From Sphingomonas bacterium (lineage in GTDB: Bacteria > Pseudomonadota > Alphaproteobacteria > Sphingomonadales > Sphingomonadaceae): a stretch of DNA of 52,503 nt. Where the stretch lies: positions 1 to 52,503 of the forward strand of contig NZ_CAHJWJ010000023.1 of the NCBI RefSeq assembly GCF_903642285.1. The letters run 5' to 3'. A program made the translations under genes and the position numbers. Positions 8,378 to 17,666 of the stretch are shown here, piece after piece; positions within the stretch are counted from its first letter, which is position 1, and every line of letters begins with the position of its first letter. The notes under the pieces are model-generated. The model made no database searches. It was given only the letters and a program-made list of their open reading frames with translations, and was not told where the DNA came from.

Positions 8378-9835
8378 ATGACGGACAGCTACCGCATCCA
8401 CGGCGAAACCGGCGAATGGGAGGTTGTGGTCGGCCTTGAGGTGCACGCGCAGGTGACGTCCAACGCCAAGCTGTTTTCCGGCGCATCGGCGACGTTCGGG
8501 GCGGAACCCAATACGCAGGTGTCGCTGGTCGATGCCGCGATGCCGGGAATGCTGCCGGTGCCCAATGGCGAATGCATCCGCCAGGCGGTGCGAACGGGCA
8601 TGGCGATCGATGCGGAGATCAACCGGTGGTCGCGGTTCGACCGGAAGAATTATTTCTACGCCGACCTGCCGCAGGGTTACCAGATCAGCCAGCTCTATCA
8701 CCCGCTGGTCGGCGAAGGCGCGATCGAGATCGAGGATGGCAATGTCACCAAGGTCATCGGCGTCGAGCGGATCCATGTCGAGCAGGATGCCGGCAAGCTG
8801 ATGCACGACCAGCATCCGACGCGATCCTATGTCGATCTCAACCGGTCGGGCGTCGCGCTGATGGAGATCGTCAGCCGGCCGGACATGGCGTCACCGGCGC
8901 AGGCAGGCGCGTATCTGCGCAAACTGCGCGCGATCCTGCGTTATGTCGGGTCGTGCGACGGCAACATGGAAGAGGGGTCGATGCGCGCGGACGTAAACGT
9001 CAGCGTGCGCAAGCCGGGCGCAGAGCTGGGCACGCGGACGGAGACGAAGAACGTCAATTCGGTCCGCTTCGTCATGGCGACGGTCGAGCACGAGGCCCGA
9101 CGGCAGGTCGGCGTGATCGAGGGCGGGGGGACGATCGTGCAGGAGACGCGGTTGTTCGATCCCGACAAGGGCGTGACGCGGTCGATGCGATCCAAGGAGG
9201 ACGCGCATGATTATCGTTATTTTCCCGATCCCGATCTGTTGCCGCTCGAACTTGACGACGCGTTCCTGGAGGCCTGTCGCGCATCGCTGCCGGAACTACC
9301 CGATGCGAAGCGGAAACGGTATGAGAAAGCGGGCGTAACCCGTTATAATGCCGACGTCCTCACCGCCGAGGTCGAAACCGCACGCTGGTTCGACGCCTTG
9401 GTGGAAACCGGCGCGCCTGCGGGGCCGGCGTCCAATTGGGTCACGTCAGAACTGTTCGGCGCGCTCAATCGGGTCGGCAAGACGATCGCCGATAGCCCGG
9501 TGGCGCCGGCGCAGGCGGCGGAACTGCTTGCGCTCGTCGCCGACGGCACGCTGTCGGGCAGCCTAGCGAAGCAAGTGTTCGAGGTGATGCTGGAAACGGG
9601 AGACGCACCAGCGAAGATCGTCGAGGATCGCGGGCTGAAACAGACCAGCGATACCGGCGCGATCGAGGCGGTCATCGCCGAGGTCATCGCGAAGAACTCC
9701 GGCCAGCTGGCGCAATATCGCGGTGGCAAGGAGGCGCTGTTCGGTTTCTTCGTCGGGCAGACAATGAAGGCGACGGGCGGCAAGGCCAACCCCGCGGTGG
9801 TCAACCAATTGTTGAAAGCCGCGCTGCAGGGATAG
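8378..9835 (+). CDS. gatB: Asp/Glu-tRNA amidotransferase subunit B
   Basis: 485 aa from ATG 8378, preceded by GAGGGA at the right spacing; GTG 8363, overlapping the gatA stop, is an alternative start. Binds the misacylated tRNA, activates the acyl group with ATP and accepts ammonia from GatA. Typical blocks: [34 protein letters not shown], the cradle HEDAGK-like [27 protein letters not shown] and the C-terminal YqeY-like tail ending [17 protein letters not shown]. Third gene of a tight gatCAB operon. Confidence 0.96.
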   Translation: MTDSYRIHGETGEWEVVVGLEVHAQVTSNAKLFSGASATFGAEPNTQVSLVDAAMPGMLPVPNGECIRQAVRTGMAIDAEINRWSRFDRKNYFYADLPQGYQISQLYHPLVGEGAIEIEDGNVTKVIGVERIHVEQDAGKLMHDQHPTRSYVDLNRSGVALMEIVSRPDMASPAQAGAYLRKLRAILRYVGSCDGNMEEGSMRADVNVSVRKPGAELGTRTETKNVNSVRFVMATVEHEARRQVGVIEGGGTIVQETRLFDPDKGVTRSMRSKEDAHDYRYFPDPDLLPLELDDAFLEACRASLPELPDAKRKRYEKAGVTRYNADVLTAEVETARWFDALVETGAPAGPASNWVTSELFGALNRVGKTIADSPVAPAQAAELLALVADGTLSGSLAKQVFEVMLETGDAPAKIVEDRGLKQTSDTGAIEAVIAEVIAKNSGQLAQYRGGKEALFGFFVGQTMKATGGKANPAVVNQLLKAALQG

Positions 9836-9961
9836 GTTCATTTCTGGTCGCGGTTGTGCGTTGACCGAAGCCGCGTCGGCGCGCTCAATAGTCTCTCGCA
9901 CGCATCGTGAGGGCTATGGTTACCCATCGCCTTGCTTGTCGCGCGAGCGAAGGGGGCATTC

Positions 9962-10765
9962 ATGGTACGGCGTCGGTTGTTTTCCTTGGCGGTCGCGCTG
10001 GGATTATCGTCGGCGGCGTCGTCGCAAAGCTTCGACAACAAGAGCGTCGTGGCGCTCCATAACGCGGGATTGGGCGACAACACGATCATTGCCAAGGTGA
10101 ACGGGCTACCGTGCGATTACGACGTGTCGACCGACGGTCTGATCGCGTTGAAGCGAGCCGATGTCTCGGACGACGTGATCGCGGCGATGGTCGCGCGCTG
10201 CTCGGCATCTCCGCATCTACAGAGCGTCGGTGCAGGCTCTGCCGACCCGGTGGCCGCGCATCCACCGGGAATTTATGTCATGCAGGACTGGCTCGGCACC
10301 CCACAGATGCAGCTGATGCGGCCATCCAAGGCGAGCGGCATCAAGGTCACCGGCAACGGCAGCATCCTGCTGCCCTATGTCGGCAAGCTGGTGCTGCCGG
10401 ACGAACACAGCCGTGTCGGGGTCAAGACCCATCGTCCGGTCTTCTATTTCTATTTCCTCGCCGGCGACCGGAAGGTCAGCGATTTCGGCACCCCGGACTC
10501 GGTCGCAGCCCAGTCCCCCGACGAATTCACCCTGGTCCGTTTCAAGGTTAAGAAGAACGAACGGGAAGTCGGTACCGGAAAGGTCTCCGCCTATAGCAGC
10601 CGCAGGGGCATCGATACCAGGGACGCGATCCGGTTCGAAACGAGCGAGGTCGGCGAGTCCGCATTCAAGGTGAGCGCATCGCAGGACCTGGAGCCGGGCG
10701 AATATGCGTTTGTCCTGACGGGGGCGAACGGGACGGCGCGGGTGTATGATTTTACGATCGCGTAG
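9962..10765 (+). CDS. exported protein of unknown function
   Basis: 267 aa from ATG 9962, with AAGGGGG just upstream. Signal peptide MVRRRLFSLAVALGLSSAASS. Residues about 23-80 (NKSVVALHNAGLGDNTIIAKV ... ALKRADVSDDVIAAMV) match a small helical module that recurs in many bacterial secreted proteins of unknown role. The remainder is beta-rich (VMQDWLGTPQMQLMRPSK, FYFYFLAGD, LEPGEYAFVLTG). No catalytic motif seen. Upstream gap of 126 bp from gatB; repeat A follows. Confidence 0.75.
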   Translation: MVRRRLFSLAVALGLSSAASSQSFDNKSVVALHNAGLGDNTIIAKVNGLPCDYDVSTDGLIALKRADVSDDVIAAMVARCSASPHLQSVGAGSADPVAAHPPGIYVMQDWLGTPQMQLMRPSKASGIKVTGNGSILLPYVGKLVLPDEHSRVGVKTHRPVFYFYFLAGDRKVSDFGTPDSVAAQSPDEFTLVRFKVKKNEREVGTGKVSAYSSRRGIDTRDAIRFETSEVGESAFKVSASQDLEPGEYAFVLTGANGTARVYDFTIA

Positions 10766-10776
10766 CCTTGCGTCGC

Positions 10777-10857
10777 CGTCACCCCGGCCGTGAGCTGTGC
10801 CCCGCTTCTTCTTGTCCGCCGAAAAAGCGGGACCCCGGGTCTAGCCCGGAGTGACGG
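10777..10857. repeat. repeat family A, copy 1 (diverged)
   Basis: GTCACCCCGG at the left and CCCGGAGTGAC at the right, with an inner CCCGCTT/AAGCGGG hairpin. Same architecture as the copies at 14267, 22051 and 31575. Could act as a terminator for the gene ending at 10765. Confidence 0.6.
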
Positions 10858-10934
10858 AGGCTGGCCTGCGGACGGGTGCTACGGCCCATCCGATGTCGCT
10901 TCACCAGGTAGTTCGAGCGCGCTAGATATTGGCG

Positions 10935-11540
10935 ATGACGAAATGGTTCGCTGCGCTCTTGCTCGCCCTGATAGCCGCGCCCGTGCAAGCGCAGCAACCG
11001 GCGATCGACCCGTCACTGCCGCGGGTCGCGATCGACACCACCGCGGGCCGGTTCATCGTGACCGTGGAGGTGATGAAAGCGCCGATTACCGCGGCCAATT
11101 TCCTGCACTATGTCGATCAGCATCGGCTCGACGGCGTCGTCTTCTATCGGACCGTCAAGGTCGCCGACCATTTCGGCTTCGTGCAGTTCGGGGTCGACAA
11201 CGATCCCAAGCGGGTGCTGCCGCCCATTGCACATGAGCCGACGACACAGACGGGGCTACCGCATATCGACGGTACTCTGTCGCTCGCACGGCTGGCACCG
11301 GGGCCGGGGCGGGGCGACTTCACGATCGGCGTCGGCGATCAGCGCTATCTCGATGCCGATCCGACCAAGCCCGGCGACAATCTGGGATATGCCACTTTCG
11401 CGCGCGTGACCGAGGGGATGGATGTCGTCCTGAAGATCTTCGACGCGCCCGTTTCCCCGACAAAGACGCAGCGCGGCGCATTCAAGGGCGAAGTGCCCGA
11501 GACGCCCGTCACCGTCATCACGGCCCGCCGACTGCCATGA
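10935..11540 (+). CDS. periplasmic cyclophilin-type peptidyl-prolyl isomerase
   Basis: 201 aa from ATG 10935; an upstream in-frame TTG 10929 is less likely. Signal peptide TKWFAALLLALIAAPVQA. Cyclophilin fold: VAIDTTAGRFIVTVEVMKAPITAANFL, LDGVVFYRTVK, the SLARL strand, GDFTIGVGD and GYATFARVTEGMDVVLKI. The canonical active-site FHRVI-PGFMIQGGD is altered (FYRTVKVADHFGFVQFGVD), so isomerase activity may be weak. Assists folding of exported proteins. ATGA overlap with the GFA gene. Confidence 0.85.
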   Translation: MTKWFAALLLALIAAPVQAQQPAIDPSLPRVAIDTTAGRFIVTVEVMKAPITAANFLHYVDQHRLDGVVFYRTVKVADHFGFVQFGVDNDPKRVLPPIAHEPTTQTGLPHIDGTLSLARLAPGPGRGDFTIGVGDQRYLDADPTKPGDNLGYATFARVTEGMDVVLKIFDAPVSPTKTQRGAFKGEVPETPVTVITARRLP

Positions 11541-11921
11541 CGACGCGGCGCGCCAGCTGCCGCTGCGGTCAGCTGACCGCCGTCATCGAGGGCGATCCGG
11601 TACGGCTATCGGTCTGCCATTGCGGCGCTTGCAAATTGCGGACCGGCGGCGCTTTCGCCGCCCAAGCCCGCTTCCCGAAGGACGCAGTCACGATCGCGGG
11701 CAAATGGAATGTCTGGGAACGCATGGGCGGTAGTGGCGCGAAGGCTTCGTATCGCTGGTGTCCTGATTGCGGCGCGACCTTGGCGTACGTCAACGAGGGG
11801 ATGGACGATGTGATTGCGATCTCGCTCGGCGCGATCGTCGACGGGCCTCGGCTTCTCGATGTACGAGAACCGAGCACTGCCCTGGGTGGAGATCGTCGGC
11901 GAGGATGTCGTCCGCGACTGA
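11537..11921 (+). pseudogene. GFA/CENP-V family protein, broken by a single-base frameshift
   Basis: Codons 1 to about 104 encode a normal GFA-like zinc protein: CRCG (residues 9-11), CHCGAC (27-32) and CPDCGATL. In the same frame translation then runs out into unrelated sequence to 12187. One base after CGG at 11849-11851 (the C at 11852) shifts the frame: skipping it gives RFSMYENRALPWVEIVGEDV to a TGA at 11919-11921, the expected family C-terminus. The total is 385 nt, one more than a multiple of three. Family members include formaldehyde-glutathione adduct enzymes, but most are uncharacterised. Either a recent mutation or a sequencing error. Confidence 0.75.
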
Positions 11922-11928
11922 CGAATTG

Positions 11929-12138
11929 CTACTGCGCGTCGTCGTCCTGGTTCTTCGTCACGCCGCCGGTTCCGCCAATGCCGTCGGGCAGGCCGGGCTC
12001 GGTAATCGTCTCCGGTTCGGGCCCGCCTTCGCCGCGTTCGATCGCATCGGATCGTGCCTCGACCTCTTGTTCCAGGTCGCTTCGAGGGTCCTTTTCCTCG
12101 CGAATGCGGCGGGCGTCTTCCATGTCGGTATCGGTCAT
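11929..12138 (-). CDS. small acidic hypothetical protein
   Basis: 69 aa, highly charged and acidic (MTDTDMEDARRIREEKDPRSD ... NQDDDAQ), with a Pro/Gly-rich middle and no membrane segment; probably disordered. AAGGA lies 9 nt upstream of ATG 12138 and overlaps the upstream stop region, so the start is good. Downstream partner of the proline-rich mini-gene (11-bp gap). Convergent with the GFA gene. Function unknown. Confidence 0.6.
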   Translation of the reverse strand: MTDTDMEDARRIREEKDPRSDLEQEVEARSDAIERGEGGPEPETITEPGLPDGIGGTGGVTKNQDDDAQ

Positions 12139-12149
12139 ATGTCGGTCCT

Positions 12150-12311
12150 TCAGATTTCCGCAGGCTGCGCAGTGCCGGGGTCGGTAGGTATGGTGCCTGG
12201 GGAGGGCTGGTCGAAATCGGGGCCGATCGGTGCGATTTCGGGGGGCGGGGCGTCGGGCTGGACCGGCTGGCTATCGGGCACGGGGCTTTCTAGGGGCGGC
12301 TGGGTGGCCAT
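12150..12311 (-). CDS. proline-rich 53-aa hypothetical protein
   Basis: ATG 12311 follows a clear AAGGAGAGC ribosome-binding site; 54 codons to TGA 12150. Roughly one residue in three is proline (QPPLESPVPDSQPVQPDAPP ... PSPGTIPTDPG). No Lys or Arg; acidic. No signal peptide or membrane helix. Forms a two-gene unit with the acidic gene downstream. Likely disordered; function unknown. Confidence 0.55.
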   Translation of the reverse strand: MATQPPLESPVPDSQPVQPDAPPPEIAPIGPDFDQPSPGTIPTDPGTAQPAEI

Positions 12312-12421
12312 CTTCTGCTCTCCTTCGTTCGTTCAACGATCGCATCGTCGCGCGGTTGCGTCGCCGTGCTTGCCCCGGACAGCTTCGCTGGTATAGACGC
12401 GCGCGTTCGACGGTGCCTCTC

Positions 12422-12506
12422 GCGGGCGTGGCGGAACTGGTAGACGCAGCAGGTTTAGGTCCTGCCATCGCAAGATGTGGGGGTTCGAGTCCCTTCGCCC
12501 GCACCA
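12422..12506 (+). tRNA. tRNA-Leu (anticodon UAG)
   Basis: Acceptor GCGGGCG pairs with CGCCCGC; anticodon stem GCAGG/CCTGC holds loop TTTAGGT; long variable arm as in type II tRNAs; TTCGAGT T-loop; CCA encoded. 85 nt. Confidence 0.95.
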
Positions 12507-12567
12507 GTCCCGCGCGAAAGCGCGGGGTCCACGGCACCCGACATATTCTCCTGATTGAAGGTTTCCC

Positions 12568-14259
12568 ATGCAGACTGTCGAGACGTTGAACGAGGGCCTG
12601 AAGCGGGGCTATACGCTGACCATCACTGCGCGCGAGATCGACGCGAAGGTGGACGGGGAACTGAAGCGCTTGGCACCGCAGATCCGGATGCCCGGCTTCC
12701 GCCCCGGCAAGGTGCCGACCAACCTGGTGCGCAAGATGCACGGGCCCGCGCTGATGCAGGATGCGCTGAACACCGCGATCCAGGAAGGCGTCCAGGGCCT
12801 CGTCGCCGAGAAGCAGTTGCGTCCCGCGATGCAGCCTGCGGTCGAGCTGGCCGAGGGTTACGAACCCGGCAAGGACGCCGCGATTGCGGTGTCGATGGAA
12901 GTGCTGCCGCAGGTCCCGACGCCGTCGATCGACGCCCTGAAGCTCGAGCGGCTGACCGTGCCCGTCGGCGACGAAGCGGTGGACGAGCAGCTGAAGACCT
13001 TCGCCGACCAGCAGAAGAAATGGGACGAAGCGGCCGAGGATCACGCCGCGGCGATGGGCGATCTCGTCACGATGGACTTCGTCGGCAAGGTCGACGGCGT
13101 GCCGTTCGATGGCGGTACGGGTGAGGACATGGCGGTCGAGCTTGGCACCGGCCGGCTGATCCCCGGCTTCGAGAAGCAGGTGGTTGGCGTAAAGGTGGGC
13201 GAAGAGCGCCAGATCAAGGTCACCTTCCCCGGCGATTACGCGGCGGAAAACCTGAAGGGTGCGGCGGCGACATTCGATCTGGTCATCAAATCGGTGAAGA
13301 CCGCCGGCGAGAGCGCGATCGACGACGGTCTCGCCAAGTCGCTTGGACTCGAAAGCCTGGAGAAGCTGCGCGAATTGCTGAAAGGCCAGATCGAGCAGCA
13401 GCATAACGGGCTGACCCGCACGCATATGAAGCGAAAGCTGCTCGACCAGCTGGCGGAGGGCCACGATTTCGAGGTTCCGCCGTCGATGGTGGAGGCCGAG
13501 TTCGACCAGATCTGGCAGCAGCTCGATCACGAGGCCGGGCATGAGGCCGACCCCGAGGCGGCGCGCGCGGAAATGGAGACCGACCGCGCCGATTACCGCA
13601 AGATTGCGGAGCGTCGCGTTCGCTTGGGGCTGTTACTGTCCGAGATAGGCCAGGCGAACGGCGTCGAGATCACCAACCAGGAAATGAACCGGCTGATCGC
13701 GCAGGCCGCGCAGCAATATGGGCCCGAAGATCGCAAGCGCTTCATCGAATATGTCCAGGCGGAACCGATGGCCGCGGCGCAGCTTCGTGCGCCGCTGTAC
13801 GAAGACAAGGTCGTCGATTTCCTGTTCGGGAAAGCCGCGATCACCGACCGCGAGACGACTCGCGAGGAACTGGAAGCCGCGATCGAGAGCGAGGATGGTT
13901 TCGCGACGGGCACGCATTCGCATGACCATGACCATGACCATGACCATGACCACGAGCCGAAGAAACCCGCCGGGAAGACGATCGAGGCAACCGACGAGGT
14001 CGCGGCGCAGCCGGTGACCGAGAAAGCCGGCAAGCCCGTGAAAAAGGCCGCGACGAAGCCTGTCGCGAAGGGCGATGCCGCGGGTGCGGTCATGGAGCCC
14101 GCCCCGGTGAAGCCGGCTACGAAGAAGGCGGCACCGGTCGACGTCGAGACGGCGCTGCTGGAGTCCTCGCCGGTCGCGGCGGAAGCGGCCGAGGGGACCG
14201 AGGCTGCCGACGCGCCGGTCAAGAAGCCGCGGGCGAAGAAGGTGAAGGCGGAGGGGTAA
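12568..14259 (+). CDS. tig: trigger factor with extended His-Asp / Ala-Lys tail
   Basis: 563 aa; family members are usually about 430-450. Ribosome-binding domain with PGFRPGKVPTNLVRK (the G-F-R-x-G-K signature) near residues 45-60; FKBP-type isomerase domain about 160-245 (GDLVTMDFVGKVDG, LIPGFEKQVVG); helical chaperone arms to about 440. Then a unique tail: a THSHDHDHDHDHDHE stretch coded by five exact CATGAC units (13921-13950), followed by about 110 Ala/Lys/Pro/Glu-rich residues ending KKPRAKKVKAEG. First chaperone to meet nascent chains. Head of the classical tig-clpP-clpX-lon-hup order. ATG 12568 is well placed after tRNA-Leu. Confidence 0.95.
   Translation: MQTVETLNEGLKRGYTLTITAREIDAKVDGELKRLAPQIRMPGFRPGKVPTNLVRKMHGPALMQDALNTAIQEGVQGLVAEKQLRPAMQPAVELAEGYEPGKDAAIAVSMEVLPQVPTPSIDALKLERLTVPVGDEAVDEQLKTFADQQKKWDEAAEDHAAAMGDLVTMDFVGKVDGVPFDGGTGEDMAVELGTGRLIPGFEKQVVGVKVGEERQIKVTFPGDYAAENLKGAAATFDLVIKSVKTAGESAIDDGLAKSLGLESLEKLRELLKGQIEQQHNGLTRTHMKRKLLDQLAEGHDFEVPPSMVEAEFDQIWQQLDHEAGHEADPEAARAEMETDRADYRKIAERRVRLGLLLSEIGQANGVEITNQEMNRLIAQAAQQYGPEDRKRFIEYVQAEPMAAAQLRAPLYEDKVVDFLFGKAAITDRETTREELEAAIESEDGFATGTHSHDHDHDHDHDHEPKKPAGKTIEATDEVAAQPVTEKAGKPVKKAATKPVAKGDAAGAVMEPAPVKPATKKAAPVDVETALLESSPVAAEAAEGTEAADAPVKKPRAKKVKAEG
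13921..13950 (+). repeat. CATGAC x5 in-frame tandem repeat within tig
   Basis: Five exact tandem 6-bp units, coding five His-Asp pairs. Unit length is a multiple of three, so copy-number change would alter the tail without a frameshift. Confidence 0.9.
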
Positions 14260-14266
14260 GCCATCC

Positions 14267-14361
14267 GTCATGCCGGACTTGATCCGGCATCCATCGTGCC
14301 GCAAACCAAACGGCCGTCGAATGTGCGGCACGATGGACCCCGGCTCAAGGCCGGGGTGACG
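14267..14361. repeat. repeat family A, copy 2
   Basis: GTCATGCCGGACTTGATCC at the left, CCGGGGTGAC at the right. Inner perfect 11-bp stem ATCGTGCCGCA/TGCGGCACGAT (14293-14303 with 14323-14333). Nested palindromes between tig and the glycosyltransferase gene. Confidence 0.75.
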
Positions 14362-14373
14362 GAGAGAGAGGCC

Positions 14374-15306
14374 TTGACCGAACCGACCATCGCCGTCCTG
14401 CTACCTTGCTATAACGAGGAAACCGCGATCGCGCAGACGGTTACGGGGTTCCGTGCCGCGCTGCCGACCGCGACGATCTACGTCTACGACAACAACAGCA
14501 GCGACCGGACCTGCGAGATCGCCGCGGCGGCGGGTGCGGTCGTCCGGCGCGAGCGCATCCAGGGCAAGGGTGCCGTCGTCCGGCGGATGTTCGCCGACGT
14601 CGATGCCGATATCTATGTGATGGCGGACGGCGATGCGACCTATGACGCGGCGGCCGCGCCCGGGCTGGTCGACCGGTTGCTCGACGAACAGCTCGACATG
14701 GTCGTCGGCAGTCGCATCCACGAGGCGGCGGAGGCGTATCGTCGCGGGCACCAGTTCGGCAACGCGTTGCTGACCGGCATGCTCGCGCAACTGTTCGGCC
14801 GCAGCTTCACCGACATCCTGTCGGGCTACCGCGTCTTTTCGCGCCGTTACGTGAAGAGCTTTCCCTCGCTCAGCGCCGGGTTCGAGATCGAGACCGAGAT
14901 CAGCGTCCATGCGCTCGAACTGAAGATGCCGATCGCCGAGGTCGAGGCCCGGTATTTCGCGCGGCCCGAGGGGTCGATGTCCAAGCTGAGCACGTACGGC
15001 GATGGCTGGCGTATCCTGCAGACCATTGTCACGCTCTACCGGATCGAGCGGCCGTTGTGGTTCTTCGGGGCAATCGGCGGCATCTTCGCGCTGTTCGCGC
15101 TCATCCTCGGCGTGCCGCTGGTGCTGACCTATCTCGAGACGCATCTGGTGCCGCGATTTCCGACTGCGATCCTCATCACCGGGCTGGGATTGTTCGCCGC
15201 GCTGAACGTTTTCGCCGGCTTGATCCTCGACACCGTCGTACGCGGGCGGCGCGAGGTGCGGCGGCTGGCCTATCTGGCCTATCCGGCACCCCGTCGCAGC
15301 ACTTGA
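14374..15306 (+). CDS. family 2 glycosyltransferase, polyprenyl-phosphate sugar transferase type
   Basis: 310 aa from TTG 14374 with GAGAGAGAG upstream; a GTG at 14296 is in frame but lies inside repeat A. GT-A fold: VLLPCYNEE near residue 10, [10 protein letters not shown], the ADGDATYD metal motif (DxD), [15 protein letters not shown], and [18 protein letters not shown]. Two C-terminal membrane helices ([20 protein letters not shown] and [20 protein letters not shown]). Resembles DPM1/GtrB-like enzymes that load a sugar on a polyprenyl lipid at the inner membrane. Sits unusually between tig and clpP. Confidence 0.85.
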   Translation: MTEPTIAVLLPCYNEETAIAQTVTGFRAALPTATIYVYDNNSSDRTCEIAAAAGAVVRRERIQGKGAVVRRMFADVDADIYVMADGDATYDAAAAPGLVDRLLDEQLDMVVGSRIHEAAEAYRRGHQFGNALLTGMLAQLFGRSFTDILSGYRVFSRRYVKSFPSLSAGFEIETEISVHALELKMPIAEVEARYFARPEGSMSKLSTYGDGWRILQTIVTLYRIERPLWFFGAIGGIFALFALILGVPLVLTYLETHLVPRFPTAILITGLGLFAALNVFAGLILDTVVRGRREVRRLAYLAYPAPRRST

Positions 15307-15361
15307 ACAACCAGCGCCAAACGCCGATGTTGGCGGTTCCGAGGGCATAAGAGAGAATTCC

Positions 15362-16051
15362 ATGCACAACCCGTTCGACACCGGCGATTTCGCGCGGCCG
15401 CTGGCCAATGCCGGCATCGCCCTGCAGCAGACGCAGGCGGGGCTCGTTCCCATCGTCATCGAACAGTCGAATCGCGGGGAGCGCAGCTTCGACATCTTCA
15501 GCCGGCTGCTGCGCGAACGCATCGTCTTCGTGACGGGCGGCGTCGAGGACGGGATGGCGTCGCTCATCACGGCGCAATTGCTGTTCCTTGAGTCGGAAAA
15601 CCCGAAGAAGGACATCTTCATGTATATCAACTCGCCGGGCGGGGTGGTCACGGCGGGCATGGCGATCCATGACACGATGCAATATATCCGCCCGCGCGTC
15701 GGCACGGTCTGTATCGGGCAGGCGGCGTCGATGGGTAGTTTTCTGATGTCCGCGGGCGAAAAGGGGATGCGGATGGCGACCACCAATTCCCGAATCATGA
15801 TCCATCAACCGTCGGGCGGCGCGCAGGGCATGGCGTCGGACATCGAGATCCAGGCGCGCGAGATTTTGCGGATGCGTCACGATCTTAACACGTTGTACGC
15901 CAAGTACACTGGCAAGCCGCTGGAGGAAATCGAGCGCGCGATGGACCGCGATAAGTTTATGTCCGCCAAGGAGGCGCAGGAATTCGGGCTGATCGACGAG
16001 GTGTTCGACAAGCGCCCGGCCCCGGCGGACGACCTGGCGAAGGCGGCTTGA
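15362..16051 (+). CDS. clpP: ATP-dependent Clp protease proteolytic subunit
   Basis: 229 aa. Catalytic Ser123 (GQAASMGSF), His148 (MIHQPSGG) and Asp197 ([12 protein letters not shown]); the 25 and 49 residue spacings equal those of E. coli ClpP. Forms the tetradecameric chamber that degrades proteins fed by ClpX. AGAGAG upstream of ATG 15362. A CTTGAA motif at 15302-15307 could be a heat-shock -35, but the matching -10 is poor. 137 bp before clpX. Confidence 0.97.
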   Translation: MHNPFDTGDFARPLANAGIALQQTQAGLVPIVIEQSNRGERSFDIFSRLLRERIVFVTGGVEDGMASLITAQLLFLESENPKKDIFMYINSPGGVVTAGMAIHDTMQYIRPRVGTVCIGQAASMGSFLMSAGEKGMRMATTNSRIMIHQPSGGAQGMASDIEIQAREILRMRHDLNTLYAKYTGKPLEEIERAMDRDKFMSAKEAQEFGLIDEVFDKRPAPADDLAKAA

Positions 16052-16188
16052 TAGGACGCAGCGAGCGATCTTACGCGACCAGACGTTCGCATTAGCCATC
16101 ATTGGCCGTTGAAATGTGACGGAGCCGGGTTACGATGCCCGGCCAAAGCGGGCCGCGCGACCCGAAACTCGCGGCGAAAGGTGATTGA

Positions 16189-17454
16189 ATGCCGAAGCTT
16201 GATGGTGGCGACTCGAAGAGCACTTTATATTGTTCGTTCTGCGGCAAGTCGCAGCACGAGGTTCGCAAGCTCATCGCCGGTCCCACCGTGTTCATTTGCG
16301 ACGAATGCGTCGAACTGTGTAACGACATCATCCGCGAGGAGACGAAGTCCGCGCTGGTGTCGAAGAAGGACGGCGGCGTGCCGACCCCGCAAGAGATCTG
16401 CAACGTCCTCGACGATTACGTGATTGGCCAGAAGCGCGCCAAGCGGGTGCTATCGGTCGCGGTGCACAACCACTACAAGCGCCTGAACCACGGTCAGAAG
16501 GGCGCGGATGTCGAGCTGGCGAAGAGCAATATCCTGCTCGTCGGACCGACCGGTTGCGGCAAGACGCTGCTCGCTCAAACCCTTGCGAGAATCCTCGACG
16601 TGCCGTTCACGATGGCGGACGCAACGACGCTGACCGAGGCCGGTTACGTCGGTGAGGATGTCGAGAACATCATCCTGAAACTGCTCCAGGCGAGCGATTA
16701 CAACGTCGAGCGCGCGCAGCGCGGTATCGTCTACATCGACGAGATCGACAAGATCAGCCGCAAGGCCGAAAACCCGTCGATCACCCGCGACGTGTCGGGC
16801 GAGGGCGTGCAGCAGGCCCTGCTGAAACTGATGGAGGGCACCACCGCGTCGGTGCCGCCGCAGGGCGGGCGCAAGCATCCGCAGCAGGAGTTCCTGCAGG
16901 TCGACACGACCAACATCTTGTTCATCTGCGGCGGTGCATTTAGTGGCCTCGAAAAGATCATAGGCGACCGGTTGCAGGGAAAGTCGATCGGCTTCGGCGC
17001 TTATGTTGCGGCCCCCGAAGAGCGCCGGACGGGTGAACTGCTTCGTTCGACCGAGCCCGAGGATTTGCTGAAGTTCGGGCTGATCCCGGAATTCGTCGGG
17101 CGTCTGCCGGTTATCGCGACGCTCGAGGATCTCGATATCGATGCGCTAGTGAAGATTTTGTCCGAGCCGAAGAACGCGCTGGTGAAGCAGTATCAGAAGC
17201 TGTTCGACATGGAGCAGGTCGACCTGAACTTCACCGACGACGCGCTTGTGCAGGTCGCCCGCAAGGCGATAGAGCGCAAGACGGGTGCGCGCGGGCTTCG
17301 CTCTATCCTCGAATCGATCCTGCTGGACACGATGTTCGAACTGCCGGGGATGGACGGTGTGGACGAGGTGATGATCGACAAGGACGTGATCGACGGCCGC
17401 AAGGAACCGATTCGCGTCTATGCCGAAAAAAAGAAGACCGGCGACGCGGCATAG
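16189..17454 (+). CDS. clpX: Clp protease ATP-binding subunit ClpX
   Basis: 421 aa. N-terminal C4 zinc-binding domain ([10 protein letters not shown] ... CDECVELC, about residues 15-45); AAA+ module with Walker A GPTGCGKT, Walker B IVYIDEID and the GYVG pore loop ([11 protein letters not shown]); a [13 protein letters not shown] block. Unfolds tagged substrates into ClpP. AAAGGTGA precedes the ATG. Confidence 0.97.
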   Translation: MPKLDGGDSKSTLYCSFCGKSQHEVRKLIAGPTVFICDECVELCNDIIREETKSALVSKKDGGVPTPQEICNVLDDYVIGQKRAKRVLSVAVHNHYKRLNHGQKGADVELAKSNILLVGPTGCGKTLLAQTLARILDVPFTMADATTLTEAGYVGEDVENIILKLLQASDYNVERAQRGIVYIDEIDKISRKAENPSITRDVSGEGVQQALLKLMEGTTASVPPQGGRKHPQQEFLQVDTTNILFICGGAFSGLEKIIGDRLQGKSIGFGAYVAAPEERRTGELLRSTEPEDLLKFGLIPEFVGRLPVIATLEDLDIDALVKILSEPKNALVKQYQKLFDMEQVDLNFTDDALVQVARKAIERKTGARGLRSILESILLDTMFELPGMDGVDEVMIDKDVIDGRKEPIRVYAEKKKTGDAA

Positions 17455-17480
17455 CGTCGCGCCGATCTGGTGGCGCATAT

Positions 17481-17577
17481 TGCCGGTCCCCCGCGAACGC
17501 GGGGGTCCAGGGACACACAAGCGATGACCTGCGTTACCCTTGGCTCCCGCATTCGCGGGAGGCCCTGCCGGAATGAC
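17481..17577. repeat. repeat family A-like palindromes, copy 3 (diverged)
   Basis: CCCCCGCGAACGCGGGGG hairpin at the left and CTCCCGCATTCGCGGGAG at the right, ending in GGAATGACTC. Same two-hairpin plan as family A with different arm sequence. Probably ends clpX transcription. Confidence 0.5.
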
Positions 17578-17666
17578 TCTGGAACTGCTTATCGCCGTTC
17601 GGCTCTTCACGATGACCTTCGCGTGACCTAGCATACTGCCCGGACGCGGCGGGAGATGGTGGGGTG

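Noticed and set aside
10929..11540. Cyclophilin-GFA pair as a formaldehyde stress unit
   Set aside because: The only link is an ATGA overlap, and the GFA gene is frameshifted; most GFA proteins are not shown to act on formaldehyde.
13921..13950. CATGAC tandem run as a CRISPR or origin iteron
   Set aside because: Six-base unit without spacers, inside the tig coding frame.
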